In this document: in pieces, positions 56,705 through 64,000 of the stretch
Position numbering within the stretch: the first letter of the stretch is position 1
How the letters are laid out: each line of letters opens with the position of its first letter
Assembly: GCF_024734385.1 (NCBI RefSeq)
Contig: NZ_JANHAP010000005.1
Span: 1-64,000, forward strand
Length of the DNA: 64,000 nucleotides
Reading direction: 5' to 3'
From: Dasania sp. GY-MA-18
GTDB taxonomy: Bacteria > Pseudomonadota > Gammaproteobacteria > Pseudomonadales > Dasaniaceae
The notes under the pieces: generated by a model
Seen by the model: the letters and a program-made list of their open reading frames with translations, nothing else
What the model was told of the DNA's origin: nothing
Database searches by the model: none
Made by a program: the position numbers and the translations under genes

Positions 56705-57907
56705 TTATTGAGCGATTTGCCTTGTTGCGGTGATCAATAGGTTTCTGGGGCTGGTGGCGCGGGGGCAAAATTCTAGCAGCTGTACCTGATAGCCTTGCTG
56801 GTATAAATACAACACGCGGTCTAGAGCCAGCCAATATTCCAGTGGCCGTTTAAATAATTGTCGTACTAAGTCTAAGCGCCTTACTTGTTGTAAGCGTAGC
56901 TCCCCTAGCGCTAAATACCGGGGCCCATCAACTTGTTGCGGCAGGGTGATTTGGCAGTGCTGGGCGGCCCACTGGCAAAAGTCCTGAAAGCTACCGCTAA
57001 AAATACGCTTGTTGATAGAGGGCAGGTGTTGGTAATGGGGCTGGCCGCTAAGTTGCTGTTGCAGTTCGTCAAAGGCCAAGCGCCATAGTTGTTCTTGCTT
57101 GCGTAGCTTATGTATACGTTGGCCGCCGGTGACGGTTTCTTCTTGCGCTAGCTGCAAATCCTGGCGGCTGAGCTGCAGTTTGCTGGCGCTGGCAGCCGAA
57201 GATAGTGGTTGGTATAGGTGCTCAGATATTTTGTGGTAGCAGCAGGGCGATAGGGTGATGTGTTGGGCCTGCTGCTGGCAGGCTGTACGCAGCAGTTGTA
57301 TGTGCAGCTGGCCGCAGGCGTGCAGGCCTATGTGGTCGTACTCTGGGCCATGCAGTGACGCCGGTAAAGCTTGCAGCACATCGTGGTGGTGAAAGTGCAG
57401 ATCGGCTTGCTGCTTGTGGGCCAGTTGTTGGCCGTTGCTGCAGAGTTGTTGGTCAAACTCCAGGCAGTGCACAGTTTGTTGTGTAAGGTGGTGAATGGTG
57501 CGGCCCAAGTGGCCTTTGCCAGCACACCATTCAATTAAGCTGTTAGCAGAGCTGGGCAGGGCTTGGTTAAAAGCCAATATTTGCTCTAACTTTCTGCCGG
57601 GTATAGCCACCGTTTTAAAGGGGCTAATATGGCTGTTATGAGGGGGGAGGTTAGCAGGTGTAAAGCTGGCCAGCTGTTGGCAGCTTAGTGGCAGGTAATG
57701 GCTAAACCAGTGCAGGCGTTGCTCTTGGTGTTGGCTAAGTTGCTCTACCTCGGTATCGCTAAGGGCCAGTAGGGCAGAGAATAGTTGCGGCTGTTGCCAG
57801 GGTGCTTGGTTTTGATAAAAGGCGCGGGGCCGCCACAAGGCCTGCTGTTGAGTAAGTGCGGCATCTAGGGTTTTAAAATGTGATAAAAAATCGGGTTGGC
57901 AAAGCAT
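56705..57907 (-). CDS. SAM-dependent methyltransferase (Methyltransf_32 type)
   Basis: The protein has 400 residues. The central SAM-binding core (about 120-240) carries LIEWCAGKGHLGRTI (motif I) and HIGLHACGQLHIQLL, with LSPCCYHKI. This is the layout of the PF13679 family, which includes METTL25-like proteins. The N- and C-terminal extensions are Gln/Leu-rich. The substrate is unknown. It is a leftward single gene between the tRNA operon promoter and hpf. The C-terminus ends 65 bp upstream of the tRNA promoter on the same strand. Confidence 0.8.
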   Translation of the reverse strand: MLCQPDFLSHFKTLDAALTQQQALWRPRAFYQNQAPWQQPQLFSALLALSDTEVEQLSQHQEQRLHWFSHYLPLSCQQLASFTPANLPPHNSHISPFKTVAIPGRKLEQILAFNQALPSSANSLIEWCAGKGHLGRTIHHLTQQTVHCLEFDQQLCSNGQQLAHKQQADLHFHHHDVLQALPASLHGPEYDHIGLHACGQLHIQLLRTACQQQAQHITLSPCCYHKISEHLYQPLSSAASASKLQLSRQDLQLAQEETVTGGQRIHKLRKQEQLWRLAFDELQQQLSGQPHYQHLPSINKRIFSGSFQDFCQWAAQHCQITLPQQVDGPRYLALGELRLQQVRRLDLVRQLFKRPLEYWLALDRVLYLYQQGYQVQLLEFCPRATSPRNLLITATRQIAQ

Positions 57908-58009
57908 GGGGCGGCTGCATAGGTGGCTGTTTAGCGGCTGGCCATTGTAGCAGTGTTAGTTGGGGGGAAGAAAAGGGTTGTTAAGTAGAGTTGTAGGCTA
58001 GATATTAAG

Positions 58010-58031
58010 AAGCCGCGCGTGTGCGCGGCTT
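58010..58031 (-). terminator. Probable terminator after hpf
   Basis: A perfect 9-bp stem (AAGCCGCGC / GCGCGGCTT) with a 4-nt loop lies just past the hpf stop. The leftward T tail is weak. Confidence 0.55.
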
Positions 58032-58053
58032 ATCCCTAAATATTAGTGGTGGT

Positions 58054-58422
58054 TTATTGGTTGGCGGCCAGTAATTGCTCGTCGTCTTCGTCCAATAAAT
58101 CGAGCTCAGTATCAGCGGTGGCTGGCTTTTGGTGAGGATGGGCTTTCACCAGTTCTTTTTGCCGCTGTAATAGGGTGGTGAGCTTGTTGCTCATTTCGGC
58201 GATGGATTTATACAGTTCTTCGTTGCTGGCCTTGGCGCTAAAGTCCTTGCCTAAAAAGTGGGTGTTGGCCTCGGCTATTTGGCAGTTTTTTTCGACGGTG
58301 ACGATAACATCTACGTTTTGTATATCGGGGAAGTGGTTGTTGAGTTTGGCAAGCTTGTTATTAACGGCTTCACGAATGCCATCGGTGATTTCTACATGGT
58401 GGCCAGTAATGGTGATTTGCAT
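58054..58422 (-). CDS. hpf: Ribosome hibernation promoting factor (short HPF)
   Basis: This ribosome-associated factor binds the 30S decoding region during stasis and promotes 100S dimers (HPF) or inactivates 70S (YfiA). It has about 122 residues. The sigma-54 modulation/S30EA fold is seen from MQITITGHHVEITDGIREAV, with DVIVTVEKNCQIAEANTH and AKASNEELYKSIAEM, plus an acidic tail. I chose the ATG at 58422 because it matches the family N-terminus. The longer frame adds 18 residues without support. The rpoN/ptsN genes that often flank hpf are not present. Confidence 0.9.
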   Translation of the reverse strand: MQITITGHHVEITDGIREAVNNKLAKLNNHFPDIQNVDVIVTVEKNCQIAEANTHFLGKDFSAKASNEELYKSIAEMSNKLTTLLQRQKELVKAHPHQKPATADTELDLLDEDDEQLLAANQ

Positions 58423-58560
58423 ATGTATTGTGACCTTCTTTTGTGAGTTCATATTCAGTGTAGACGGTATTTGCAAAAGGGCTTTGATTTACATCACATA
58501 TATATGCCCTAATGGCATTTATTTTTTATCGCCTTATTGCAATAGATTTGTGTTGTTCTT

Positions 58561-59208
58561 ATGACAAAAGTTCCCTCTCAAAAAGAACTGTATAAAAAAG
58601 CGGCGCTTTATTATTTTCATGACCCTATGTGCTCTTGGTGCTGGGGTTACCGGCCTACCCTGCTGCGGTTAAAAAACATACTGCCGCCAGAGTTGGCGCT
58701 GCGCACCGTGCTGGGAGGTTTGGCGCCTGACAGCCAAGAGCCCATGCCGCAGGCCATGCAGCAAATGCTGCAAAAGACTTGGCGCAATATTGAGCAGCAG
58801 TTGGGTACAAATTTTAATCATGATTTCTGGCGGCTATGCCAGCCTAGGCGTAGCACTTACCCAGCGTGTAGGGCGGTGTTGGCAGCGGGTTTGCAACAGG
58901 CCTATGAGGAAATGGTGTTGGCCATACAGCAAGCCTATTATTTGCGCGCGCTTAACCCCTCTGATGAAGCGGTGCTAATACAGTTGGCGGGCGAGCTGGG
59001 TTTAAAGCCAGTGCAATTTGCTGAGGATTTAAATTCGCCGCTGGTAGAGCAGCAGTTGCAAAGTGATATTGCGTTGGCTGGGGCTTACCCCGTAGCTGGC
59101 TTTCCCTCCTGGGTGTTGGTGAAAGACGATCAGCTTATACCATTGACTTTGGATTACCGCGATGAAGGCGTTACACTGAGGCATTTATACGCCGTACTAG
59201 CCCTCTAA
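58561..59208 (+). CDS. DsbA-family thioredoxin-fold protein
   Basis: The protein has 215 residues and resembles the DsbA-like/FrnE-type group, with the active-site CxxC at Cys24/Cys27 (DPMCSWCWGYRP). The cis-Pro region is VAGFPSWVLV. There is no signal peptide, so it is cytoplasmic, as in FrnE-like 2-hydroxychromene isomerase relatives. A role as disulfide reductase or isomerase is inferred. It is 15 bp before the DUF6164 gene, probably co-transcribed. Confidence 0.85.
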   Translation: MTKVPSQKELYKKAALYYFHDPMCSWCWGYRPTLLRLKNILPPELALRTVLGGLAPDSQEPMPQAMQQMLQKTWRNIEQQLGTNFNHDFWRLCQPRRSTYPACRAVLAAGLQQAYEEMVLAIQQAYYLRALNPSDEAVLIQLAGELGLKPVQFAEDLNSPLVEQQLQSDIALAGAYPVAGFPSWVLVKDDQLIPLTLDYRDEGVTLRHLYAVLAL

Positions 59209-59223
59209 CGATTAAGTTAAGTC

Positions 59224-59574
59224 ATGTCTGTGTTAATTTTTAAACTCAACGATGTCAGTGATGAAGAGGCCGATGCCGTACGGCAGTTGTTGGCCGATAA
59301 TGAACTGGATTTTTACGAAAGCTCAGCCGGGCGCTGGGGAGTGTCTATAGCGGGTTTATGGCTAAAAGATGAGTCGCAAAAGGCGCGGGCCAGAGCTTTG
59401 ATAGAAGCCTACCAAGTTGAGCGTGTAGCCAGCTTGCGAACAGAGCGGGGCGATCAACCCATGCCCGGTTTAATCGATCGCTTTAAGGCGGCCCCGCTGC
59501 AAGTTAGTGCCATGGGGTTGCTGTTGTTAATGGTGCTCTACGTGTCTATTGCGCCCTTTTTAGGCTGGCTATAA
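59224..59574 (+). CDS. DUF6164-family membrane protein
   Basis: The protein has 116 residues. The N-terminal soluble domain (SVLIFKLNDVSDEEADAVRQLL, then YESSAGRWGVS.AGLWL) and single C-terminal transmembrane helix (about 95-114) match the DUF6164 family of unknown function. The N-terminal domain resembles DUF2007-like signal-binding folds. It follows the DsbA-family gene on the same strand. Confidence 0.82.
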   Translation: MSVLIFKLNDVSDEEADAVRQLLADNELDFYESSAGRWGVSIAGLWLKDESQKARARALIEAYQVERVASLRTERGDQPMPGLIDRFKAAPLQVSAMGLLLLMVLYVSIAPFLGWL

Positions 59575-59604
59575 AACCCTAAAGACAGCAGGGCTATTAT
59601 CCCC

Positions 59605-59610
59605 TATAAT
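59605..59610 (+). promoter_or_regulatory. Candidate -10 element for trhO
   Basis: A perfect TATAAT lies about 90 bp upstream of the trhO ATG. A hairpin (CCCGC / GCGGG type) follows in the leader. The -35 element is not convincing. Confidence 0.4.
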
Positions 59611-59700
59611 GCCCGCCGATTTCGCGGGGTGCCCATGGCGCCCCTACATTGTACTCCCAGGCTCTGGATTTACGTTCCGGCCCGCTAAAGAGGAAGCCCC

Positions 59701-60690
59701 ATGTCACAGATAGTTGTCTGCGCCTTATATAAATTCGTCACTCTAGAAAACTTTGAAGCCCTGCGCGAGCCTTTGCGTGAGGTATTGGTTGCCAACCAAG
59801 TTAAAGGTACTCTGCTGCTAGCCCAAGAGGGCATTAACGGCACTATTGCAGGCCCCCGTGTAGGTATAGACGCGGTACTGGCCTGGCTAAAATCCGACCC
59901 GCGTTTGGCAGAGCTAGAAACCAAAGAGTCCTACACCGATAAGCCGCCGTTTTACCGCACTAAAATTAAACTGAAAAAAGAAATCGTCACCATGGGGGTT
60001 GAGGGCATAGACCCCAAGCGCGTGGTAGGCACCTATGTGCAACCCAAAGAGTGGAATGCCTTAATCAGCGACCCCGAAGTATTAGTGGTCGACACCCGCA
60101 ACGATTACGAATACCAAGTAGGCACCTTTGAGGGTGCGGTTAACCCCAATACCACCACCTTTAGAGAATTCCCCGACTACGTTAAACAAAACCTGGACCC
60201 CTCCAAGCATAAAAAAGTGGCCATGTTTTGCACCGGCGGCATACGCTGCGAAAAGTCTACCGCTTATATGAAAGAGCAGGGCTTTGATGAGGTGTATCAC
60301 CTGCACGGCGGCATTTTAAAATACCTAGAAGAAGTGCCCGAAGAAGAAACCAAATGGCAGGGCGAGTGCTTTGTCTTTGACGACCGCGTAACCGTCAATC
60401 ACAAACTAGAAAAAGGCGACTACGACCAATGCCACGCCTGCCGCCTGCCTATCACCGAGCAAGACAAACAGAGCCAGCACTACCAGCCCGGCGTAAGTTG
60501 CCCTTATTGTTTTGATAAGGTTACCGAGGAGCAGCGCCAACGCTTTGCCGAACGCGAAAAGCAGATTCAATTGGCCAAGCAGCGCGGCGAAGCGCATTTG
60601 GGTAGTGATGCGGTGGAATCTACCGAGCAGCGCAGAGCGCGTAAGCAGGCTGAGCGGGAAAGGCAGCGGGCTATAGCAGCTAGTTCCTAG
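59701..60690 (+). CDS. trhO: tRNA uridine-34 hydroxylase TrhO
   Basis: The enzyme makes 5-hydroxyuridine at position 34 of tRNAs using prephenate-independent, oxygen-dependent chemistry (E. coli YceA). It has 329 residues. An N-terminal acylphosphatase-like domain precedes a rhodanese domain with catalytic Cys177 ([11 protein letters not shown]). A C-terminal Cys-rich zinc-like part (CHACRLP, CPYC) and a basic tail follow. The ATG has AGAGGAAG upstream. The final residues AIAASS and the stop TAG lie within heptad units of the CTAG type. Confidence 0.94.
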   Translation: MSQIVVCALYKFVTLENFEALREPLREVLVANQVKGTLLLAQEGINGTIAGPRVGIDAVLAWLKSDPRLAELETKESYTDKPPFYRTKIKLKKEIVTMGVEGIDPKRVVGTYVQPKEWNALISDPEVLVVDTRNDYEYQVGTFEGAVNPNTTTFREFPDYVKQNLDPSKHKKVAMFCTGGIRCEKSTAYMKEQGFDEVYHLHGGILKYLEEVPEEETKWQGECFVFDDRVTVNHKLEKGDYDQCHACRLPITEQDKQSQHYQPGVSCPYCFDKVTEEQRQRFAEREKQIQLAKQRGEAHLGSDAVESTEQRRARKQAERERQRAIAASS

Positions 60691-60820
60691 TCGCTAGCTC
60701 CTAGCCTATAGTCGCTAGAGCTTAAATGCATAGCTTGTCTCTGGATACCGGGTCGTGGCCCGGCATGACGTGCTTTTTCTAGCGACCAGCGACTAGCCGC
60801 TGTAGACTAAGGTCTTTGAG
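60680..60820. repeat. Composite heptad / palindrome element
   Basis: The left arm is six CTAG-type 7-bp units (60680-60721). The middle is the REP-like palindrome at 60741-60770. The right arm is the inverted 7-bp series CTAGCGA, CCAGCGA, CTAGCCG, CTGTAGA, CTAAGGT, CTTTGAG (60779-60820). The whole is about 140 bp between trhO and hisC. Confidence 0.8.
60741..60770. repeat. REP-like palindromic repeat, copy 2
   Basis: A CTGGATA prefix, a CCGGG / CCCGG stem and a TGACG suffix repeat the layout seen at 24765-24791. Here it is nested in the heptad element. Confidence 0.7.
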
Positions 60821-60881
60821 ACCCTATACATTTTGTTTATCTACTCTTTATTAAAGAAACCGAAATTCGAGTGCAATATTT

Positions 60882-61952
60882 ATGTCCAAATACTGGAGCG
60901 ATTTAGCCCACGGTTTAGATCCCTATACCCCCGGTGAGCAACCCAAAGATCAGGGGCTGATCAAGCTCAATACTAATGAGAATCCCTATCCGCCTTCAGC
61001 CAAGGCGCAGGCGGTTTTTTCGCGCGATAATATTGAGGCACTGCGTTTATACCCCGATCCTGAATCTTCCTTGTTAAAGCAATCTATTGCTCAGTTTTAT
61101 CAATTAGAAGAGTCGCAGGTATTTGTAGGTAATGGTTCCGATGAGGTGCTGGCGGCAGCGTTTCAGGCGTTTTTTGCCGGTGATAAACCGCTGTTAATGC
61201 CCGATATTACTTACAGCTTTTATACCGTGTATTGCAGCTTATACGATATAGACTCCTGCGAGATTCCTCTGGAGCAGGATTTTAGTATTAACTTGGCGCA
61301 GTATTGCACCGAGGCTATGCAGGATAATGGCGGGGTGATTTTTGCCAACCCTAATGCGCCCAGCAGTTTGGCCTTGTCACTGGCTGAGATAGAGCAGTTG
61401 TTGCTGCGCAATACCGAGTCGGTGGTGTTGGTGGATGAAGCTTATGTGGATTTTGGTGCCGAGTCGGCGGCCAGTCTAGTGAATCAATACCCTAATTTAT
61501 TAGTGGTGCAAACCCTGTCTAAGTCACGTTCGCTGGCGGGCTTAAGAGTGGGCTTTGCTTTGGGCAATAAGGCTTTAATCGACGGTTTGAATCGAGTGAA
61601 AAACTCCTTTAACCCTTATCCGCTAGATCGCTTGGCGGAACGAGCCGCTGCTGCTGCTATAGATGATGTGGACTATTTTAATGACTGCTGCCAAAAGATT
61701 ATAGCCACCCGCGAGTGGGTGACGGCGCAGTTGGCGGCGTTAGGTTTTGAGGTGCTGGATTCCAAAACCAATTTTGTGATGGCCAAGCCCGGCGCTATAG
61801 CCGCCGAAGACTTGTTTGCACAGCTGCGCCAGCACAAGATTATTGTGCGCTATTTTAACAAACCGCGTATCAGCGAGTACCTGCGTATTAGCATAGGTAC
61901 TGACCAGGAGATGCAGGCTTTAATCACCGCCATCAAAGAAATCTTGGCTTAA
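60882..61952 (+). CDS. hisC: Histidinol-phosphate aminotransferase HisC
   Basis: This PLP-dependent class I/II aminotransferase converts imidazole acetol phosphate to histidinol phosphate in histidine synthesis. It has 356 residues, as in E. coli. The PLP-binding lysine is Lys214 in QTLSKSRSLAGLRVG. Other motifs are NTNENPYPPS, FANPNAPSS and VDEAYVDFG. It stands apart from other his genes here, upstream of thrS. Confidence 0.95.
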   Translation: MSKYWSDLAHGLDPYTPGEQPKDQGLIKLNTNENPYPPSAKAQAVFSRDNIEALRLYPDPESSLLKQSIAQFYQLEESQVFVGNGSDEVLAAAFQAFFAGDKPLLMPDITYSFYTVYCSLYDIDSCEIPLEQDFSINLAQYCTEAMQDNGGVIFANPNAPSSLALSLAEIEQLLLRNTESVVLVDEAYVDFGAESAASLVNQYPNLLVVQTLSKSRSLAGLRVGFALGNKALIDGLNRVKNSFNPYPLDRLAERAAAAAIDDVDYFNDCCQKIIATREWVTAQLAALGFEVLDSKTNFVMAKPGAIAAEDLFAQLRQHKIIVRYFNKPRISEYLRISIGTDQEMQALITAIKEILA

Positions 61953-62079
61953 GCAGGTTGGCGGGGCATATTGCCTTTACAAGCGGGGCGCAGCTGGTTA
62001 GAGTTTGCGCCCTTTAAAATAACCTCATTTAAATTTCACGTGACCTTTGGTAGGGGCCACCACTGAATAAGGAAAGCAC

Positions 62080-64000
62080 ATGTCTGCAGTAACTGTAACC
62101 CTCCCCGACGGTAGTCAACGCTCATTCGATAACCCGGTCACTATTCACCAAGTGGCTATGGATATAGGCCCCGGTTTAGCCAAGGCAGCGTTAGCGGGTA
62201 AGATTAATGGCAAGCCCGTTGATACTTCTTATTTGATCGAGTCTGACGTTGAATTGGCCATAATCACCGAGCGCGATGAAGAGGGCTTAGAGGTGATACG
62301 TCACTCTACGGCGCACTTACTGGCGCAGGCGGCGCAGCAGTGCTTCCCCGATATACAGGTAACTATAGGGCCTGTAATCGAAGATGGCTTCTATTACGAT
62401 TTTGCCACCGGCCATAACTTTACCCCCGAAGACTTAGCCAAAATTGAAAAGCGCATGGGGGAGATCGTTAAAGAAGATCACCCTATAGAGCGCGTAGTGA
62501 TGAGCCGCGACAAGGCGATAGAGACTTTCCGCCAAATGGGTGAGCGCTACAAAGTGCAAATTATTGAAGAGCTGCCCGAAGGCGAGGAGATCTCCTTGTA
62601 TAAGCAGGGCGCTTGGATGGACCTGTGTCGTGGCCCGCATGTGCCCAGCACTGGCAAGCTAAAAGTGCATAAGTTGATGAAAGTGGCCGGCGCTTACTGG
62701 CGCGGCGACTCTAATAACCAAATGCTACAGCGCATATACGGCACAGCCTGGGCGAATAAAAAAGACCTAAAAGGCTATCTGCATCGTTTAGAAGAGGCGG
62801 AAAAGCGCGATCACCGCAAGCTGGGTAAAAAATACGACCTGTTCCATATGCAGGAAGAGGCCCCCGGTATGGTGTTTTGGCACCCTAAGGGCTGGAGTGT
62901 ATATAAGACCATAGAAGGCTATATGCGCCAGCAGCAAGACATGAATGGCTACCAAGAGATTAAAACACCACAGCTGGTGGACTTGTCGCTGTGGAAAAAA
63001 TCGGGTCACGCCGACAAGTTTGGCGATGACATGTTTATGCTGGAGTCTGAGGATAAGCAGTTTGCGGTTAAGCCCATGAACTGCCCCTGCCATGTGCAGG
63101 TGTTTAACCAGGGCCTAAAAAGCTACCGTGATTTACCGCTGCGCTTGGCGGAGTTTGGCTCCTGTCACCGCAATGAGCCTTCAGGCTCTTTGCACGGCAT
63201 TATGCGGGTGCGCGGCTTTGTACAGGATGATGCCCATATCTTCTGTGCTGAAGAGGCCATACAGGGTGAGGTTGCCACCTTTATAGACTTTCTGCACTCG
63301 GTGTACGAAGACTTTGGCTTTAGTGAGGTGATTTATCGCCTCTCTACCCGCCCCGAGCAGCGAGTAGGTAGCGACGAAAGCTGGGATAAGGCCGAAAAGG
63401 CGCTGGCCCAAGCCCTGGATAGTAAAGCGCTGCCCTGGGAGGAGCTGCCCGGTGAAGGTGCTTTCTATGGTCCTAAAATCGAATTTTCGCTTAAAGATAG
63501 CATAGGCCGGGTGTGGCAACTGGGTACTATACAGGTGGATTTCTCTATGCCAGGCCGTTTGGATGCCCAGTATGTGGCCGAAGACGGCAGCAGGCAGACG
63601 CCAGTCATGTTGCACCGGGCCATTTTGGGTTCGTTTGAGCGCTTCATCGGTATTTTGATTGAGCACTACGAGGGTAAATTCCCCACGTGGTTGGCACCGA
63701 CTCAGGCGGTAATTGCCAATATTACGGACAAACAGAGCCCCTATGTGCAAAAAGTTGCCGATTCCTTGAAAAATAAAGGCTTTAGAGTGGATGCGGACTT
63801 GAGAAATGAGAAGATCGGCTTTAAAATCCGCGAGCACACAATTCAGAGGGTCCCTTATTTGCTGGTATTAGGCGATAAGGAAGTAGAGACTCAAACAGTA
63901 AGCGTGCGTGCGCGCAATGGTGATGACCTGGGTTCCATGAGCTTAGAGGCTTTTGAACAGCTACTCAGCACCGATATAGCCCAGCGCGGCCGCGTCACTC
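62080..64000 (+). CDS. thrS: Threonyl-tRNA synthetase ThrS (cut by window end)
   Basis: The class II aminoacyl-tRNA synthetase charges tRNA-Thr. Its domains in order are the TGS domain (about 1-62), the editing domain with [11 protein letters not shown] (HxxxH), the class II catalytic core ([47 protein letters not shown]), and the anticodon-binding domain starting near residue 540. The zinc site Cys/His residues are visible. The start ATG has AAGGAAAG upstream. 640 codons are present (E. coli ThrS has 642 residues), so only the last few residues and stop lie beyond the window. Confidence 0.97.
   Translation, partial: MSAVTVTLPDGSQRSFDNPVTIHQVAMDIGPGLAKAALAGKINGKPVDTSYLIESDVELAIITERDEEGLEVIRHSTAHLLAQAAQQCFPDIQVTIGPVIEDGFYYDFATGHNFTPEDLAKIEKRMGEIVKEDHPIERVVMSRDKAIETFRQMGERYKVQIIEELPEGEEISLYKQGAWMDLCRGPHVPSTGKLKVHKLMKVAGAYWRGDSNNQMLQRIYGTAWANKKDLKGYLHRLEEAEKRDHRKLGKKYDLFHMQEEAPGMVFWHPKGWSVYKTIEGYMRQQQDMNGYQEIKTPQLVDLSLWKKSGHADKFGDDMFMLESEDKQFAVKPMNCPCHVQVFNQGLKSYRDLPLRLAEFGSCHRNEPSGSLHGIMRVRGFVQDDAHIFCAEEAIQGEVATFIDFLHSVYEDFGFSEVIYRLSTRPEQRVGSDESWDKAEKALAQALDSKALPWEELPGEGAFYGPKIEFSLKDSIGRVWQLGTIQVDFSMPGRLDAQYVAEDGSRQTPVMLHRAILGSFERFIGILIEHYEGKFPTWLAPTQAVIANITDKQSPYVQKVADSLKNKGFRVDADLRNEKIGFKIREHTIQRVPYLLVLGDKEVETQTVSVRARNGDDLGSMSLEAFEQLLSTDIAQRGRVT

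Noticed and set aside
62434-63837. Minus-strand open frames opposite thrS
   Set aside because: thrS on the plus strand is unmistakable over the same bases.

Overview
The window looks like chromosomal DNA of a marine gammaproteobacterium, probably from the Cellvibrionales/Spongiibacterales neighbourhood. The basis is the mix of FadBA-type beta-oxidation, several TonB-dependent receptors, a VolA/Pla-1-type lipase lipoprotein, a PEP-CTERM protein, and E. coli-like housekeeping genes (prmB, aroC, folE, fumC, ppnN, rmuC, trhO, hisC, thrS). This placement is inferred from gene content only. GC content is moderate, and visibly lower around 48-55 kb.

Layout. 1-660: 3' part of an IS3-family element. 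0.7-12.1 kb: a lipid-use cluster, with an AraC-type regulator, acyl-CoA dehydrogenase, fadB, fadA, a frameshifted TonB-dependent receptor and a surface-type lipase lipoprotein. 12.2-15.4 kb: ppiC, then a leftward quinone oxidoreductase/clsB/ybhP-like operon. 15.5-20.4 kb: a TonB-dependent receptor and a beta-helix lipoprotein behind a candidate Pho box. 20.4-23.5 kb: a small secreted protein, a PbgA/YejM-like membrane sulfatase homologue and folE. 23.7-29.7 kb: prmB, aroC, an MFS transporter, moaCDE, a flavin reductase and a NUDIX hydrolase. 29.74-31.03 kb: three tandem copies of a structured non-coding repeat of about 455 bp. 31.1-39.3 kb: an unknown/TPR pair, rmuC, bcp, a Ser/Thr kinase fused to a formylglycine-enzyme-like domain, divergent from an FHA protein, an FKBP, a membrane protein and a diguanylate cyclase. 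39.3-47.8 kb: ppnN, phoH, a carboxylesterase, a ZnuD-like receptor, a MOSC protein and fumC. 48-54.2 kb: a signalling block of a 1489-residue hybrid histidine kinase, a lone receiver and a PleD-like diguanylate cyclase. 54.3-56 kb: rof, a cupin and a PEP-CTERM protein. 56.38-56.64 kb: a tRNA-Glu/tRNA-Asp operon with promoter and terminator. 56.7-64 kb: a methyltransferase, hpf, a DsbA-family protein, a DUF6164 protein, trhO, hisC and thrS (cut by the window end).

How the genes work together. The 0.7-12 kb cluster can be read as a route from exogenous lipid to acetyl-CoA: surface hydrolysis by the lipase, outer-membrane uptake by the receptor, and beta-oxidation by FadE-like/FadB/FadA. The receptor is broken in the sequence as given. 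The 15.5-20.3 kb pair is predicted to be induced by phosphate limitation. The most unusual DNA-level features are the 29.7-31.0 kb tandem repeat and a dispersed family of 7-bp-periodic, often mutually inverted repeats at gene ends (about 1.77, 12.15, 34.13, 39.25 and 60.7 kb), some of which supply the stop codons of neighbouring genes.
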